Shown piece by piece: positions 8,981 through 17,871 of a stretch of 57,318 bases of DNA. Positions within the stretch are counted from its first letter, which is position 1; each line of letters starts with the position of its first letter. The notes beneath the pieces are model-generated. The model ran no database searches. It saw only the letters and a program-made list of their open reading frames with translations, and was not told the DNA's origin. The stretch covers positions 1 through 57,318 of the forward strand of contig NZ_BMDV01000011.1 of the NCBI RefSeq assembly GCF_014636095.1, given 5' to 3'. A program made the position numbers and the translations under genes. The DNA comes from Acinetobacter modestus (GTDB lineage: Bacteria; Pseudomonadota; Gammaproteobacteria; Pseudomonadales; Moraxellaceae).

Positions 8981-9427
8981 ATGATGGGCAAACAATTATT
9001 AGGCGCGTTGATTCTCTCTGCGGTAAGCAGTTTTAGCTTTGCAGAAGATATTACAGGTATGTGGCAAAGTATCGATGACAAAACTGGTGCACCAAAAGCT
9101 TTGGTTGAAATTCGTCAAGAAGCGAACGGTACTTATGCGGGTAAGATTGTAAAGATTACTCCACGAGCAGGTTACACACCTAAAGAAATATGTGTGGACT
9201 GTCCTGCACCATATACCAACAAACCAATTTTAGGCTTAGATGTTATGACAGGCTTAAAACATGGTGAAGGAATTAACTACGTTAATGGACGTATCCTAGA
9301 TCCGAATACAGGTAAAGTTTATAGTATGAAAGCAAAATTAAGTTCAAATGGTAAACGTTTACACTTACGTGGCTATCTTGGGATATCTGCATTAGGTCGT
9401 AATCAGATCTGGATTCGCGCAGAATAA
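8981..9427 (+). CDS. DUF2147 exported protein, copy 1
   Basis: A 148-residue protein starting at ATG 8981, which follows an AAAGGA binding site; the longer frame from 8951 ignores it. A signal peptide ends at SFA. The mature domain is DUF2147: ITGMWQSIDDKTGAPKALVEI near its start and a conserved C-x-x-C pair (CVDCPAPYTNKPI). The C-terminal half has the typical GRILDPNTGKVYS and LRGYLG segments. The fold is a small lipocalin-like barrel in family descriptions; the function is unknown. A close paralogue of identical length follows at 9665, so this is a tandem duplication. Confidence 0.9.
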   Translation: MMGKQLLGALILSAVSSFSFAEDITGMWQSIDDKTGAPKALVEIRQEANGTYAGKIVKITPRAGYTPKEICVDCPAPYTNKPILGLDVMTGLKHGEGINYVNGRILDPNTGKVYSMKAKLSSNGKRLHLRGYLGISALGRNQIWIRAE

Positions 9428-9497
9428 AATTTTAGAGCTATCAATTGCGCCAGCCATCTCCGTATTTGATCAAATTGATCACGGTTTAGCACTATAA

Positions 9498-9535
9498 AAC
9501 ACCTTTTTTTCGTTCCGAATGAAAGGTGTTTTTTC
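9498..9535 (+). terminator. Terminator between the two DUF2147 genes
   Basis: The inverted repeat AACACCTTTTT / AAAGGTGTT is followed by a T tract. It separates the two paralogues into different transcripts. Confidence 0.8.
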
Positions 9536-9664
9536 TTAAAAATTAAAAAAAATTCATTGAAATTTCAATTATTAAAAAAATACACAAATGTAAAATAATG
9601 ATTGAATGTGTTATTAGAAATCCGAAATAATAGAGAGACAATAATAGTGGCTGAGTAGCTTAAC

Positions 9665-10111
9665 ATGTACACAAAACTGATTACGTTTTTCTTCTTATTT
9701 AGTCTTAGCCATCTGACTTTTGCACAGGATATTATAGGTACTTGGCAAAGTATTGATGATCTAACTGGAGCACCCAAAGGGCAAGTTGAAATCACCCAAG
9801 AAGCCGATGGGACATATATTGGTAAAATCACTAAAATTACGCCACGCACAGGTTATATACCAAAAGAATTTTGTACGGGCTGCCCTGCTCCTTACACCAA
9901 CAAACCTATCCTCGGTTTGACTGTTATCACCAAGTTAAAGCATAAAAAAGACTTATCTTATTCTGGTGGCAAAATCTTAGATCCAAACAGTGGTCGTATT
10001 TATAGTCTTGCAGCAAAAGTAAGTAATAATGGACAACGTTTACACTTACGGGGATATGTAGGCGTATCAGTATTAGGTCGTAGTCAAATCTGGATTCGTG
10101 TGAATAACTGA
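9665..10111 (+). CDS. DUF2147 exported protein, copy 2
   Basis: A 148-residue paralogue of the gene at 8981 with the same domain plan: signal peptide ending TFA, IIGTWQSIDDLTGAPKGQ, the cysteine pair in CTGCPAPYTNKPI, GKILDPNSGRIYS and LRGYVGVSVLGR. Roughly two thirds of residues match copy 1 by eye. Its upstream region differs completely and carries no PHO-like repeats, and the ribosome binding site is weak, so the two copies are probably regulated differently. The function of DUF2147 is not established. Confidence 0.85.
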   Translation: MYTKLITFFFLFSLSHLTFAQDIIGTWQSIDDLTGAPKGQVEITQEADGTYIGKITKITPRTGYIPKEFCTGCPAPYTNKPILGLTVITKLKHKKDLSYSGGKILDPNSGRIYSLAAKVSNNGQRLHLRGYVGVSVLGRSQIWIRVNN

Positions 10112-10122
10112 ATCTAATTAAT

Positions 10123-10151
10123 AAAAAAGCCCTCAATTTGAGGGCTTTTTT
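10123..10151. terminator. Bidirectional terminator
   Basis: The stem AAGCCCTCAA / TTGAGGGCTT is flanked by A and T runs, between the convergent DUF2147 gene and prc. Confidence 0.9.
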
Positions 10152-10170
10152 ATATTTCTATAACTATAGT

Positions 10171-12354
10171 TTAATGACTTTGCAACTTTGCGTAGTCAAT
10201 CAAAACATTTGCAGCTTCTGTAATAAAGGTTTCTTCTTCTGGCAATGCTGGTCGTGCATAAGCTTTCATTTTGGCACGTGACTCAATTAATGCATCAATC
10301 GAAGCCTGATAGCTTTCCCAGTTGGCATAAGGTGCCTGACCTGTCGCTATACGACGCTGATTTTCAGCATTGAGGGTTTGCTTTTCTAAATCAATTAGCT
10401 CAGCCCGACGTTGAGCAATATCTAACTCAACTTTCTTCTGATCAGAACTTTTTTGTGCGATCAGTTTTCGAGCTTCTAAATAATTAAATTGTGAATCAGC
10501 TTTCACCCGCTGCTCAGAAGATTGGGTAAGTTTAGCAATATACGGTTGTACAGAACCTTCGCGCTTGAAAGGTGCTGTTGGAATGGTGTCCCATTTCAAT
10601 GCATTTTTAGCTTTACGCTCACCAAACTCCTCATTGTAAATATCAACAAGTTTGATATCAGGAATCACGCCTTTGTTCTGCGTACTTCCACCCGTGACAC
10701 GATAGAATTTACGTTGAGTTAGTGTTGCCTGACCATGTGCTAAGGAGTCTAATTGAACTTGAGCGGTGCCTTTTCCTGTCGTAGTACTACCAATGATAAT
10801 ACCGCGCTCATAATCTTGGATTGCAGCAGAATAAATCTCACTCGCAGACGCAGATGCTAAGTTAACGAGCACAGCCATTGGCCCAGCATAAATTTGCTCT
10901 CCGCCATCAGTATCTTCAAAAACATTCACATTGCCATTGCCATCCCGAATTTGTACGACTGGACCAGACTTAATCACCTGACCCAGCATACGAGCAACCT
11001 CTTCTAATGAACCACCTGGGTCATTACGTAAATCAACCAGAACACCTTCTACTTTCTGTGCTTTGAGCGATTCAAATGCTTTTGCTGTATCTTCAGAAAC
11101 TGAACGATATTCTGTACCAGCTCGACGTGAACGATAATCAAAATAGAAAGATGGGATTTCAATCACACCGAAAAGATGTTTTTTTCCATCACGTGTAATT
11201 TCAACTGTACGTGAGCGAACACCCGCATCCTCTTCCTGAATCACATCTCGAACTAAACTCACATTACGTGCTTGGCTCATCGAAGCACCCGCACCGAGTA
11301 AGCGAACCGTTACCTTAGTTCCACGCTTACCACGAATCAATCCAACAATTTCTGAACTCGACCAACCAATGACATCAATCATTTTTTCGCCATCTTGGGC
11401 AACGCCAATGATTCGATCTCCTGATTTGATTTGACCAGATTTACTCGCTGGCCCACCTTCAACAATGGTTTCAATCTTGGTGTAATCTTCATTGCCTCGT
11501 TCTGGGCGAATAGATACCCCAATGCCTTCAAGTTGCAATGTGGTCTGGCGATTTAACTCCATCGCATCAATAGGAGGATAATAATTACTATGTGGATCGT
11601 AGGTTGCCAACATTGCATTTAATGTTTTATCTAAAACATCATCGCTCTTTACACGACCAATACGTTCAAGCTGGCGCGTATAACGTTTTGTCAGCGTTTG
11701 TACTGGTGTTAAATCCTCTGGACCAGTTAAATCCTGACCATTTGCAAGAGATGGATCTGCTTTCAAAGCTTTTTGCTTCGCCTGCTCTTCTTCTTTGCTA
11801 ATCGTTAAATTAATTAGCTGAGACACCAACATTCTCTGCCAATGTGCTTGTTGCTCGGCAGAAGTCTGAAAATAAGGCGCTTTTTCGCGATCAATATCAA
11901 GGTACACACCTTTTTGCTGTAAATTTTGTGGCTTCTTCAATTCAGCCAACATAAATTCGTAGAACTGTTTCAAGCGTTCACGATATTGGGCATGAATCGC
12001 AAAAGGTCCCGTCAGGTTTCCTGCTTTTAATGAGCTACCAAAGTTTGAACCATATTTATTTTTATATTCTGAAACTTCACTGCTCAGAAATAATGAATGA
12101 TCTGGATCTAAGCTGTCCAAATACATATCTAGAATACGATTTGATGTCGCAGCATCTAAACGCATATTCAGATAATGCTGACGATCAACTAATGTTGCCA
12201 ACTGACGTGCGACCAATGCTTGTTCTTGTGATGGCTTGATCACGGTTGAAACAACAGGAGCTTCCGTTGCCGCAAATGCCTCATTCATTGTATGAGAAAA
12301 AAATAAACCACCAGTCGCGATTGCAACTGCACACGCTATCATTTGAAGTTTCAT
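10171..12354 (-). CDS. prc: Tail-specific C-terminal processing protease Prc (Tsp)
   Basis: A 727-residue periplasmic serine protease. The preferred start at 12354 gives a normal signal peptide ending AFA; an ATG at 12384 would add ten residues. After an N-terminal helical domain comes a PDZ domain (LEGIGVSIRPERG through SGDRIIGVAQ). The S41 peptidase core follows with the catalytic serine in SASASEIYS and the lysine in TTTGKGTAQ. A DUF3340-type C-terminal helical region ends the protein. Prc trims or degrades periplasmic proteins with exposed nonpolar C-termini, including peptidoglycan hydrolases in other species. It is transcribed alone and divergent from nagZ. Confidence 0.95.
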   Translation of the reverse strand: MKLQMIACAVAIATGGLFFSHTMNEAFAATEAPVVSTVIKPSQEQALVARQLATLVDRQHYLNMRLDAATSNRILDMYLDSLDPDHSLFLSSEVSEYKNKYGSNFGSSLKAGNLTGPFAIHAQYRERLKQFYEFMLAELKKPQNLQQKGVYLDIDREKAPYFQTSAEQQAHWQRMLVSQLINLTISKEEEQAKQKALKADPSLANGQDLTGPEDLTPVQTLTKRYTRQLERIGRVKSDDVLDKTLNAMLATYDPHSNYYPPIDAMELNRQTTLQLEGIGVSIRPERGNEDYTKIETIVEGGPASKSGQIKSGDRIIGVAQDGEKMIDVIGWSSSEIVGLIRGKRGTKVTVRLLGAGASMSQARNVSLVRDVIQEEDAGVRSRTVEITRDGKKHLFGVIEIPSFYFDYRSRRAGTEYRSVSEDTAKAFESLKAQKVEGVLVDLRNDPGGSLEEVARMLGQVIKSGPVVQIRDGNGNVNVFEDTDGGEQIYAGPMAVLVNLASASASEIYSAAIQDYERGIIIGSTTTGKGTAQVQLDSLAHGQATLTQRKFYRVTGGSTQNKGVIPDIKLVDIYNEEFGERKAKNALKWDTIPTAPFKREGSVQPYIAKLTQSSEQRVKADSQFNYLEARKLIAQKSSDQKKVELDIAQRRAELIDLEKQTLNAENQRRIATGQAPYANWESYQASIDALIESRAKMKAYARPALPEEETFITEAANVLIDYAKLQSH

Positions 12355-12593
12355 AAAATTTTGGTACTTCCTTGGATATGGCAATTATTACATGCTAGTA
12401 CGATCAATATGAACATATTTCATTCAATATTTTTACCAAACTGTAGTACAGGTTAATCATTATAAATAAATGACCAACAAGCACTTATCATCAATATCAT
12501 GTAGTTTTATCATATTCTGTACTGACAAAATGTAGCAAATCATTGCACAATTTAGCTATCGCTTTTTTACATCAAAATTCAAATGGAATCTAT

Positions 12594-13613
12594 ATGATCG
12601 GCGCATTGATGCTAGACGTTGCTAGCACAGAACTTACTCAAGAAGATATTGAACTATTACAAGCTCCGCAAGTCGGTGGCATGATTTTATTTGCACGAAA
12701 TATTGAGTCTCCTCAACAAGTTCGCGCTTTAACTGATCATATGCGCCAAGTCCGTCCAGATATTCTGATTGCTGTCGATCAAGAAGGTGGGCGTGTTCAA
12801 CGTTTAAGACAAGGCTTCACCTTGTTACCTGCAATGGGGCGACTTGGTGAACATTATGTACATCATCCCGAACAAGCAATTGAGTTAGCCCAACAGTGTG
12901 GTTGGTTAATGGCAACTGAAGTTCTCGCTGTAGGTATCGATTTTAGTTTTGCTCCAGTCCTAGATCTCAATGATATTAGTGATGTGATTGGTGATCGAAG
13001 CTTTGCTAAAAATATGCAAGACATCGTGCCACTGGCTGATGCCTTTATGCGTGGAATGAAACAAGCAGGTATGGCAACAACTGGAAAACATTTCCCTGGA
13101 CATGGTTCTGTAAAAGCTGATTCACATGTCGCTGCGGCGATTGATAGTCGCTCATATCAAGAAATTTATGACAAAGATATGCAAAGCTTTATCAAATTAA
13201 TGCCTCAACTTGATGCTTTAATGCCTGCGCATGTGATTTATGATCAAGTCGATCCAAATCCGGCTGGCTTTTCTTCATTCTGGCTGCAAAATATCTTACG
13301 CCAGCAGTTCAAATTTGACGGCGTTTTGTTCTCTGATGATCTCAGTATGCAAGCCGCATGTGTTGCTGGTGGTGCTGATGCACGTATTCAAGCGGCATTA
13401 AATGCGGGTTGTGATATGGGATTAGTGTGTAATGATCGAATAGCAGCATGTACAGCTTTAGATGGCATTCAAAAATTGGCTTTACCAAATCAACAACGTC
13501 TAGAGCGTATGCGCGGTAAAATTCCAAACATCCAAATAGGTTCAACACTAAATTTAGATGAAAGTTGGCAGAACGTAAAAAAAGTCATTGAAGACTTTAA
13601 GAATTCGTTTTAA
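12594..13613 (+). CDS. nagZ: Beta-N-acetylhexosaminidase NagZ
   Basis: A 339-residue glycoside hydrolase family 3 enzyme starting at ATG 12594 (MIGALMLDV). The family signature KHFPGHGSVKADSH holds the catalytic Asp-His dyad, and FSDDLSMQA holds the nucleophile aspartate. NagZ is cytoplasmic: it removes GlcNAc from anhydromuropeptides during cell wall recycling and thereby influences AmpC-type beta-lactamase signalling in some bacteria. No recycling partner lies next to it. An inverted repeat follows the gene. Confidence 0.95.
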   Translation: MIGALMLDVASTELTQEDIELLQAPQVGGMILFARNIESPQQVRALTDHMRQVRPDILIAVDQEGGRVQRLRQGFTLLPAMGRLGEHYVHHPEQAIELAQQCGWLMATEVLAVGIDFSFAPVLDLNDISDVIGDRSFAKNMQDIVPLADAFMRGMKQAGMATTGKHFPGHGSVKADSHVAAAIDSRSYQEIYDKDMQSFIKLMPQLDALMPAHVIYDQVDPNPAGFSSFWLQNILRQQFKFDGVLFSDDLSMQAACVAGGADARIQAALNAGCDMGLVCNDRIAACTALDGIQKLALPNQQRLERMRGKIPNIQIGSTLNLDESWQNVKKVIEDFKNSF

Positions 13614-13652
13614 CTTGCCAATAAGCAAAAGATGATTTAACACACCATCTCT

Positions 13653-13684
13653 AATTGACCTATTTGAAAATGAATAGGTCAATT
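13653..13684. terminator. Perfect 12-bp hairpin after nagZ
   Basis: AATTGACCTATT and AATAGGTCAATT enclose an 8-nt loop. The T tract after it is short, so it may be a weak terminator or an operator for the methyltransferase gene just downstream. Confidence 0.5.
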
Positions 13685-13747
13685 TCCTCGCGCAAATGGG
13701 TTGTGCATGGGAACACAATAAAATGAAAAAAATTGAGTCTAGGACAG

Positions 13748-14590
13748 ATGACACAACAACTTTCGAAACACCGCCATATTTCATTTACTGCACACTATAC
13801 CGGCTATATTTGGTATCAAATGGGCATTTCCCACCCTGCATTAGCGACAACTAAAGGAAAAACACTAGCAGCCTTAGTCCATCCAATTGAAAGTTGGGCA
13901 GAAAAGTATGTTGGTGGAAGTATGCGAACAACGTTGAAACAACGCCATACCATGCTTGATACGCATTTAGAGCAATTGATTCAGCAATATCCAAACCTAC
14001 AAGTACTTGAAATTGCATGTGGCTTATCGCCACGAGGTTGGTGGTTTAGACAGCATCACCCAGACATTTGCTATCGTGAACTTGACTTACCAGATATGGC
14101 CGCAACAAAACAAGCAGCATTACAACAAATTGAACCACATGTTGATGATGTCCTATCCGTTGATTTATTTACAGAAGCATTTGCAAACGTATTTAAAGTC
14201 TTTGACCCTAAACGACCTTTAGTGATTATTAGTGAAGGCTTAATTAACTACTTTGAAAAACCCCTACTTCAGCAACTTATTCAAGCAATTGCGATCTATG
14301 GCCGTGACTTCAAAGAACTTCATTATTTAACCGATCTTTATCCCGAACCCACTCAAAATAAATTAGCAACCATTATCTGGAATAGTAGTCGTTTATTGAA
14401 ATTAATGTCACGCAGCGCTTTTAGCTTCCACTTTAAGACACCAGCAGAGGTAGAGAATTTTTTTCATGAAGCTGGTTTTAAGCAAGTTGAAGTACTTCAA
14501 CCTAAAGAGTTCTTTGAACAAACACGTTTAGAGAACAAGGAACAGCATCTCGGTGATCTTGTTTGGATGATTCAAGCGACCAATAAATAA
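13748..14590 (+). CDS. Class I SAM-dependent methyltransferase (LCMT-like)
   Basis: About 280 residues from ATG 13748, which has TAGGA just upstream. The Rossmann motif I is VLEIACGLSPRGWWF (near residues 89-103), followed by an acidic post-motif (YRELDLPDMA). ISEGLINYF matches the motif IV region seen in leucine carboxyl methyltransferase-like enzymes. These features place it in the LCMT/PPM1-like group, which in bacteria mostly acts on unknown small molecules. No substrate can be inferred. It is a single-gene unit between nagZ and a convergent hydrolase gene. Confidence 0.75.
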   Translation: MTQQLSKHRHISFTAHYTGYIWYQMGISHPALATTKGKTLAALVHPIESWAEKYVGGSMRTTLKQRHTMLDTHLEQLIQQYPNLQVLEIACGLSPRGWWFRQHHPDICYRELDLPDMAATKQAALQQIEPHVDDVLSVDLFTEAFANVFKVFDPKRPLVIISEGLINYFEKPLLQQLIQAIAIYGRDFKELHYLTDLYPEPTQNKLATIIWNSSRLLKLMSRSAFSFHFKTPAEVENFFHEAGFKQVEVLQPKEFFEQTRLENKEQHLGDLVWMIQATNK

Positions 14591-14603
14591 AAGTCAAAAA
14601 AAA

Positions 14604-14630
14604 AGAGAAGTGAATTCAAAACACTTCTCT
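14604..14630 (-). terminator. Terminator of the hydrolase gene
   Basis: The stem AGAGAAGTG / CACTTCTCT is preceded on the plus strand by a long A run, which gives a U tract in minus-strand transcripts. It may also slow plus-strand transcription. Confidence 0.75.
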
Positions 14631-14652
14631 CTTAAAATTCTATTGAAAATAA

Positions 14653-15963
14653 TTAAATTTGTTTCTGACGCTCAATAAAACGAGACAAACGATCCGCAAC
14701 GTCGAAACTACCGTGTTTAAACAAGATACGTAAACCCTGTTCGGTTGCCTCAAATGTTAAACATTCTATTTTAAACTCACCTTCTTCATCAGCTAAATGT
14801 AAGGCTAAATCTCGTGGATGCTGGCTAACAAAATCAAGCTGATCCAAATGATCAAGTTTTAGGTACACACCAAAGAACGTAATATCTACAATCTTGACTG
14901 CTACTTCGGTATCTGAATGTCGATGTGATAATTTAGTGTCTGGTTTTAAAACAGGGATACGTTCCTCACCACGACGCTCAATATTTTTCATCTGTTCGCG
15001 GTTCATTGGAATAATACCATCAAGATTGTCGATGGATTCTCCCTTTAAAAACGTAGTAAAAAGCGTCATCGTTTCTTTGCGGCGTTGTAATTGTGGAACA
15101 TGGTCTGCATTAGCAATCAATGCAAATTCCATATTATTACATTGCAAAGCAAAGTCTGCATTTTCATGTGGCAAAGTAAAGCTATCGTACTGCCCCGCTG
15201 CAACTAGAGTTTTACACTGCGCAACAGGTACATTGCTTAAACGGAGTAGTCGATTGCAATTAATCTCGTAACGCTCACGTTCAGTTGCAGTAAACTCTGC
15301 CATCTGTCTAAAAAATAAACGTTTTGCCGTTGGAGACATACGAGTTTTATCAAGCTTCGCATGATTCACAAGATACAAAATAACTGCTTGCCCAAACTCC
15401 TCCATACGATCTTCACGCATCAAGTGTAAAGATTCCTCGAGCAGCATACGCCAGCTTTTACGGGTTTTTTGCATCACACCCATCAAGACCATGCGATCAA
15501 TCAGTTCAGGACGTTGGTGTGCAAATGAAGATGCAACAACTGAACCCAATGACATACCCATGACCGAAACTTTATCAATCCCAACAATATCAAGCCATTG
15601 GCCCAACATTTTTGATAAATCTGGTAATTCAAGAATTCCAGCTGACTCGCCTGTGTCCACATTTCGAATCTGCTGATTTGCGCCCATTGATGGTAAATCA
15701 ATCAATATGACAGGCCCACTCTCAAAGAGTTGCTCAACACAATACTTATAAGAGTTAAAATTTTGAAATGCGCCCCCGACAATTACAATTGGCGTGTTGT
15801 AGATCGTCTTAGGATCTGCAATTGCCATATATTCAATTTTCCAACCATCTATCCATGTAGTACGCGCTGGTTGTTTAAAACTGTTTTTATTGTATATGTC
15901 GAAAAAACCAAACCCTGTGTAGGTATGGTTTAAATCCGAGTCCATTTGGATTATGGAATTCAT
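14653..15963 (-). CDS. Alpha/beta hydrolase with a C-terminal PilZ-like domain
   Basis: A 436-residue two-part protein. Residues about 55-305 are an alpha/beta hydrolase: nucleophile elbow GMSLG (136-140, Ser138), a plausible acid Asp260 in GQYDSF, and His288 in NADHVPQ. Residues about 325-430 look like a PilZ domain: RGEER (331-335) fits RxxxR and DITFFG (360-365) fits the (D/N)x(S/T)xxG motif. A hydrophobic alternating-strand pattern and a C-terminal helix follow. If this is right, cyclic di-GMP binding may control hydrolysis. The start has a strong binding site (GGAGGAAGG). It is monocistronic. The hydrolase part is certain; the PilZ part is inferred from motifs. Confidence 0.8.
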   Translation of the reverse strand: MNSIIQMDSDLNHTYTGFGFFDIYNKNSFKQPARTTWIDGWKIEYMAIADPKTIYNTPIVIVGGAFQNFNSYKYCVEQLFESGPVILIDLPSMGANQQIRNVDTGESAGILELPDLSKMLGQWLDIVGIDKVSVMGMSLGSVVASSFAHQRPELIDRMVLMGVMQKTRKSWRMLLEESLHLMREDRMEEFGQAVILYLVNHAKLDKTRMSPTAKRLFFRQMAEFTATERERYEINCNRLLRLSNVPVAQCKTLVAAGQYDSFTLPHENADFALQCNNMEFALIANADHVPQLQRRKETMTLFTTFLKGESIDNLDGIIPMNREQMKNIERRGEERIPVLKPDTKLSHRHSDTEVAVKIVDITFFGVYLKLDHLDQLDFVSQHPRDLALHLADEEGEFKIECLTFEATEQGLRILFKHGSFDVADRLSRFIERQKQI

Positions 15964-16262
15964 ATCCTTCCTCCATCCTTGTTTATTTTTTTGCTGTAAT
16001 TAGTCTCATTTTTAGTGAGTTCTAGTTACAAGTTAACAAATTTATAAAATTTGTATTACATTTATCCTATACATTTTTCATTCTATACAAATGCATGATT
16101 TATACGCAATCATTTCCTTAACCACTTATCTTGTTTAGATCAATAATATTTTGCAAAATATGTAATCAGCTTGTAAATTTAATTTTAAATCAAAAGAACT
16201 ACTCAAAATTTACAATCTATAATTTTTTGAATTGTCAGTTCAGCCTATTCATTGTTCAGCAT
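15964..16262. other. Divergent AT-rich intergenic region
   Basis: Apart from the minus-strand ribosome binding site next to 15964 and the proA promoter at its right edge, I see no gene or RNA. An in-frame ATG at 16131 opens the proA frame early, but the extension is low-complexity, cysteine- and asparagine-rich, and unlike ProA. Confidence 0.5.
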
Positions 16263-16291
16263 TTGACTGTTACTATCATTATAAATATATG
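16263..16291 (+). promoter_or_regulatory. Sigma-70 promoter of proA
   Basis: TTGACT (16263-16268), a 17-nt spacer, and TATATG (16286-16291). A transcript from here would begin about 10 nt before the proA ATG, giving a very short 5' leader. Confidence 0.6.
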
Positions 16292-16307
16292 CAATCGTCA
16301 AAATGCT

Positions 16308-17573
16308 ATGCAAGATTCTATTCAAAACTATATGCAACAGGTTGGTACTCAGGCACGTCAAGCGTCTCGTATCTTAATGAGCGCATCAACGCATCTAAAG
16401 AACCATGCTCTGTCTGCAATTTATACTGCTTTAGAAAATAATCAAGCACAAATTTTGGCAGCCAATCAAATTGATATGCAAAATGGTCACCAACGTCAAT
16501 TAGATTCTGCCCTCCTTGATCGTCTTGAACTCACTCCTGCTCGCTTTAAAGGCATGCTACAAGGGTTAAAAGATGTTATCGCACTTGTTGACCCAATCGG
16601 GGAAATTACGGATTTAGCTTACCGTCCATCGGGTATCCAACTGGGTAAAATGCGGGTTCCTTTAGGTGTGATCGGCATGATCTACGAATCGAGACCGAAT
16701 GTTACGCTTGAAGCCGCATCATTAGCACTAAAGTCAGGAAATGCCATTATTCTACGCGGCGGTTCAGAAGCGATTGAATCGAATAAAGCAATTGCAATCG
16801 CAATTCAACACGGTTTACAAATTGCCGGCTTACCTGAACATGCTGTTCAAGTGATTGACACACCTGACCGCGCAGCAGTAGGTCATTTAATCACAATGAC
16901 TGAATTTGTAGACGTCATTATTCCTCGTGGCGGTAAAAGCTTGATTGAACGTGTAACGAATGAAGCACGTATTCCTGTGATTAAGCATTTAGATGGCAAT
17001 TGCCATGTTTTTGTTGAAGCACAAGCAGATTTACAAAAAGCATTACCAATTGCGCTCAACTCAAAAACACATCGTTATGGCGTATGCAATGCGATGGAAA
17101 CATTACTTGTTGATGAAGCAATTGCAGAAGATTTCCTTCCAAGTATTGCTGAACTATACGCAGATAAACAAGTTGAACTAAGAGGTTGTGCGGAAACACA
17201 ACGTATCTTAGGTGAGTCTGTTAAAACGGCCACTGAAGAAGATTGGTACACTGAATATTTAGGTCCTATCCTTGCAATCAAAGTTGTTACAGGTATGGAT
17301 GAAGCAATCGAACATATTAATAAATATGGTTCTCATCATACCGATGCGATTATTACTGAAAACTTTAGTCTAGCACGTGAGTTTCTCGCACGAGTTGATT
17401 CAAGTTCAGTCATGATCAATGCTTCAACCCGCTTTGCTGATGGCTTTGAGTATGGTCTAGGTGCAGAAATAGGAATTTCAACAGACAAAATTCATGCGCG
17501 TGGCCCAGTTGGTCTGGAAGGTCTAACTTCTCAGAAATGGATCGTATTTGGTGATGGTCAAATACGCCAATAA
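16308..17573 (+). CDS. proA: Gamma-glutamyl phosphate reductase ProA
   Basis: A 421-residue cytoplasmic enzyme starting at ATG 16308, which matches the family's normal N-terminus and length (E. coli 417). It reduces gamma-glutamyl phosphate to glutamate-5-semialdehyde with NADPH, the second step of proline synthesis. Visible family blocks are [35 protein letters not shown], the active-site region [13 protein letters not shown] with the catalytic cysteine, and the C-terminal FGDGQIR. proB is not adjacent, so proline genes are dispersed here. No clear SD lies before the ATG, in keeping with the short leader. Confidence 0.95.
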   Translation: MQDSIQNYMQQVGTQARQASRILMSASTHLKNHALSAIYTALENNQAQILAANQIDMQNGHQRQLDSALLDRLELTPARFKGMLQGLKDVIALVDPIGEITDLAYRPSGIQLGKMRVPLGVIGMIYESRPNVTLEAASLALKSGNAIILRGGSEAIESNKAIAIAIQHGLQIAGLPEHAVQVIDTPDRAAVGHLITMTEFVDVIIPRGGKSLIERVTNEARIPVIKHLDGNCHVFVEAQADLQKALPIALNSKTHRYGVCNAMETLLVDEAIAEDFLPSIAELYADKQVELRGCAETQRILGESVKTATEEDWYTEYLGPILAIKVVTGMDEAIEHINKYGSHHTDAIITENFSLAREFLARVDSSSVMINASTRFADGFEYGLGAEIGISTDKIHARGPVGLEGLTSQKWIVFGDGQIRQ

Positions 17574-17599
17574 GGCATGTACATCCAAGTAAAGCTCTG

Positions 17600-17638
17600 C
17601 ACGATAAAGCTCATTTATTTAATCTTTATCGTGTTTTT
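17600..17638 (+). terminator. proA terminator
   Basis: CACGATAAAG and CTTTATCGTG form a 10-bp stem followed by TTTTT. Confidence 0.85.
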
Positions 17639-17871
17639 CACATATTTTCATACAAAAACACTGATCAAAATAAACAGATTCATCCTAAGAAGTTTCTATT
17701 TACACTCTATAATCATTAGATTCAATTATAAATCAGTTGTATAGGCTAAAGTCTATCTTCGCCAATATGACAACCCATGTTAAAACATTGCACGTGATTG
17801 CTCTGCTCGACACGTTGCAGCAAGATCAAAAGTGTTCGTCATAAAATTCAAAATTTGTTAGGTGTTCAAAC

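Noticed and set aside
16131..16307. A 59-residue N-terminal extension of ProA
   Set aside because: It is low-complexity, lies across the promoter, and the family's normal N-terminus begins at 16308.
17767..17844. A 25-codon frame upstream of ackA as a possible leader peptide
   Set aside because: There is no ribosome binding site, no codon bias suggestive of attenuation, and no hairpin before ackA.
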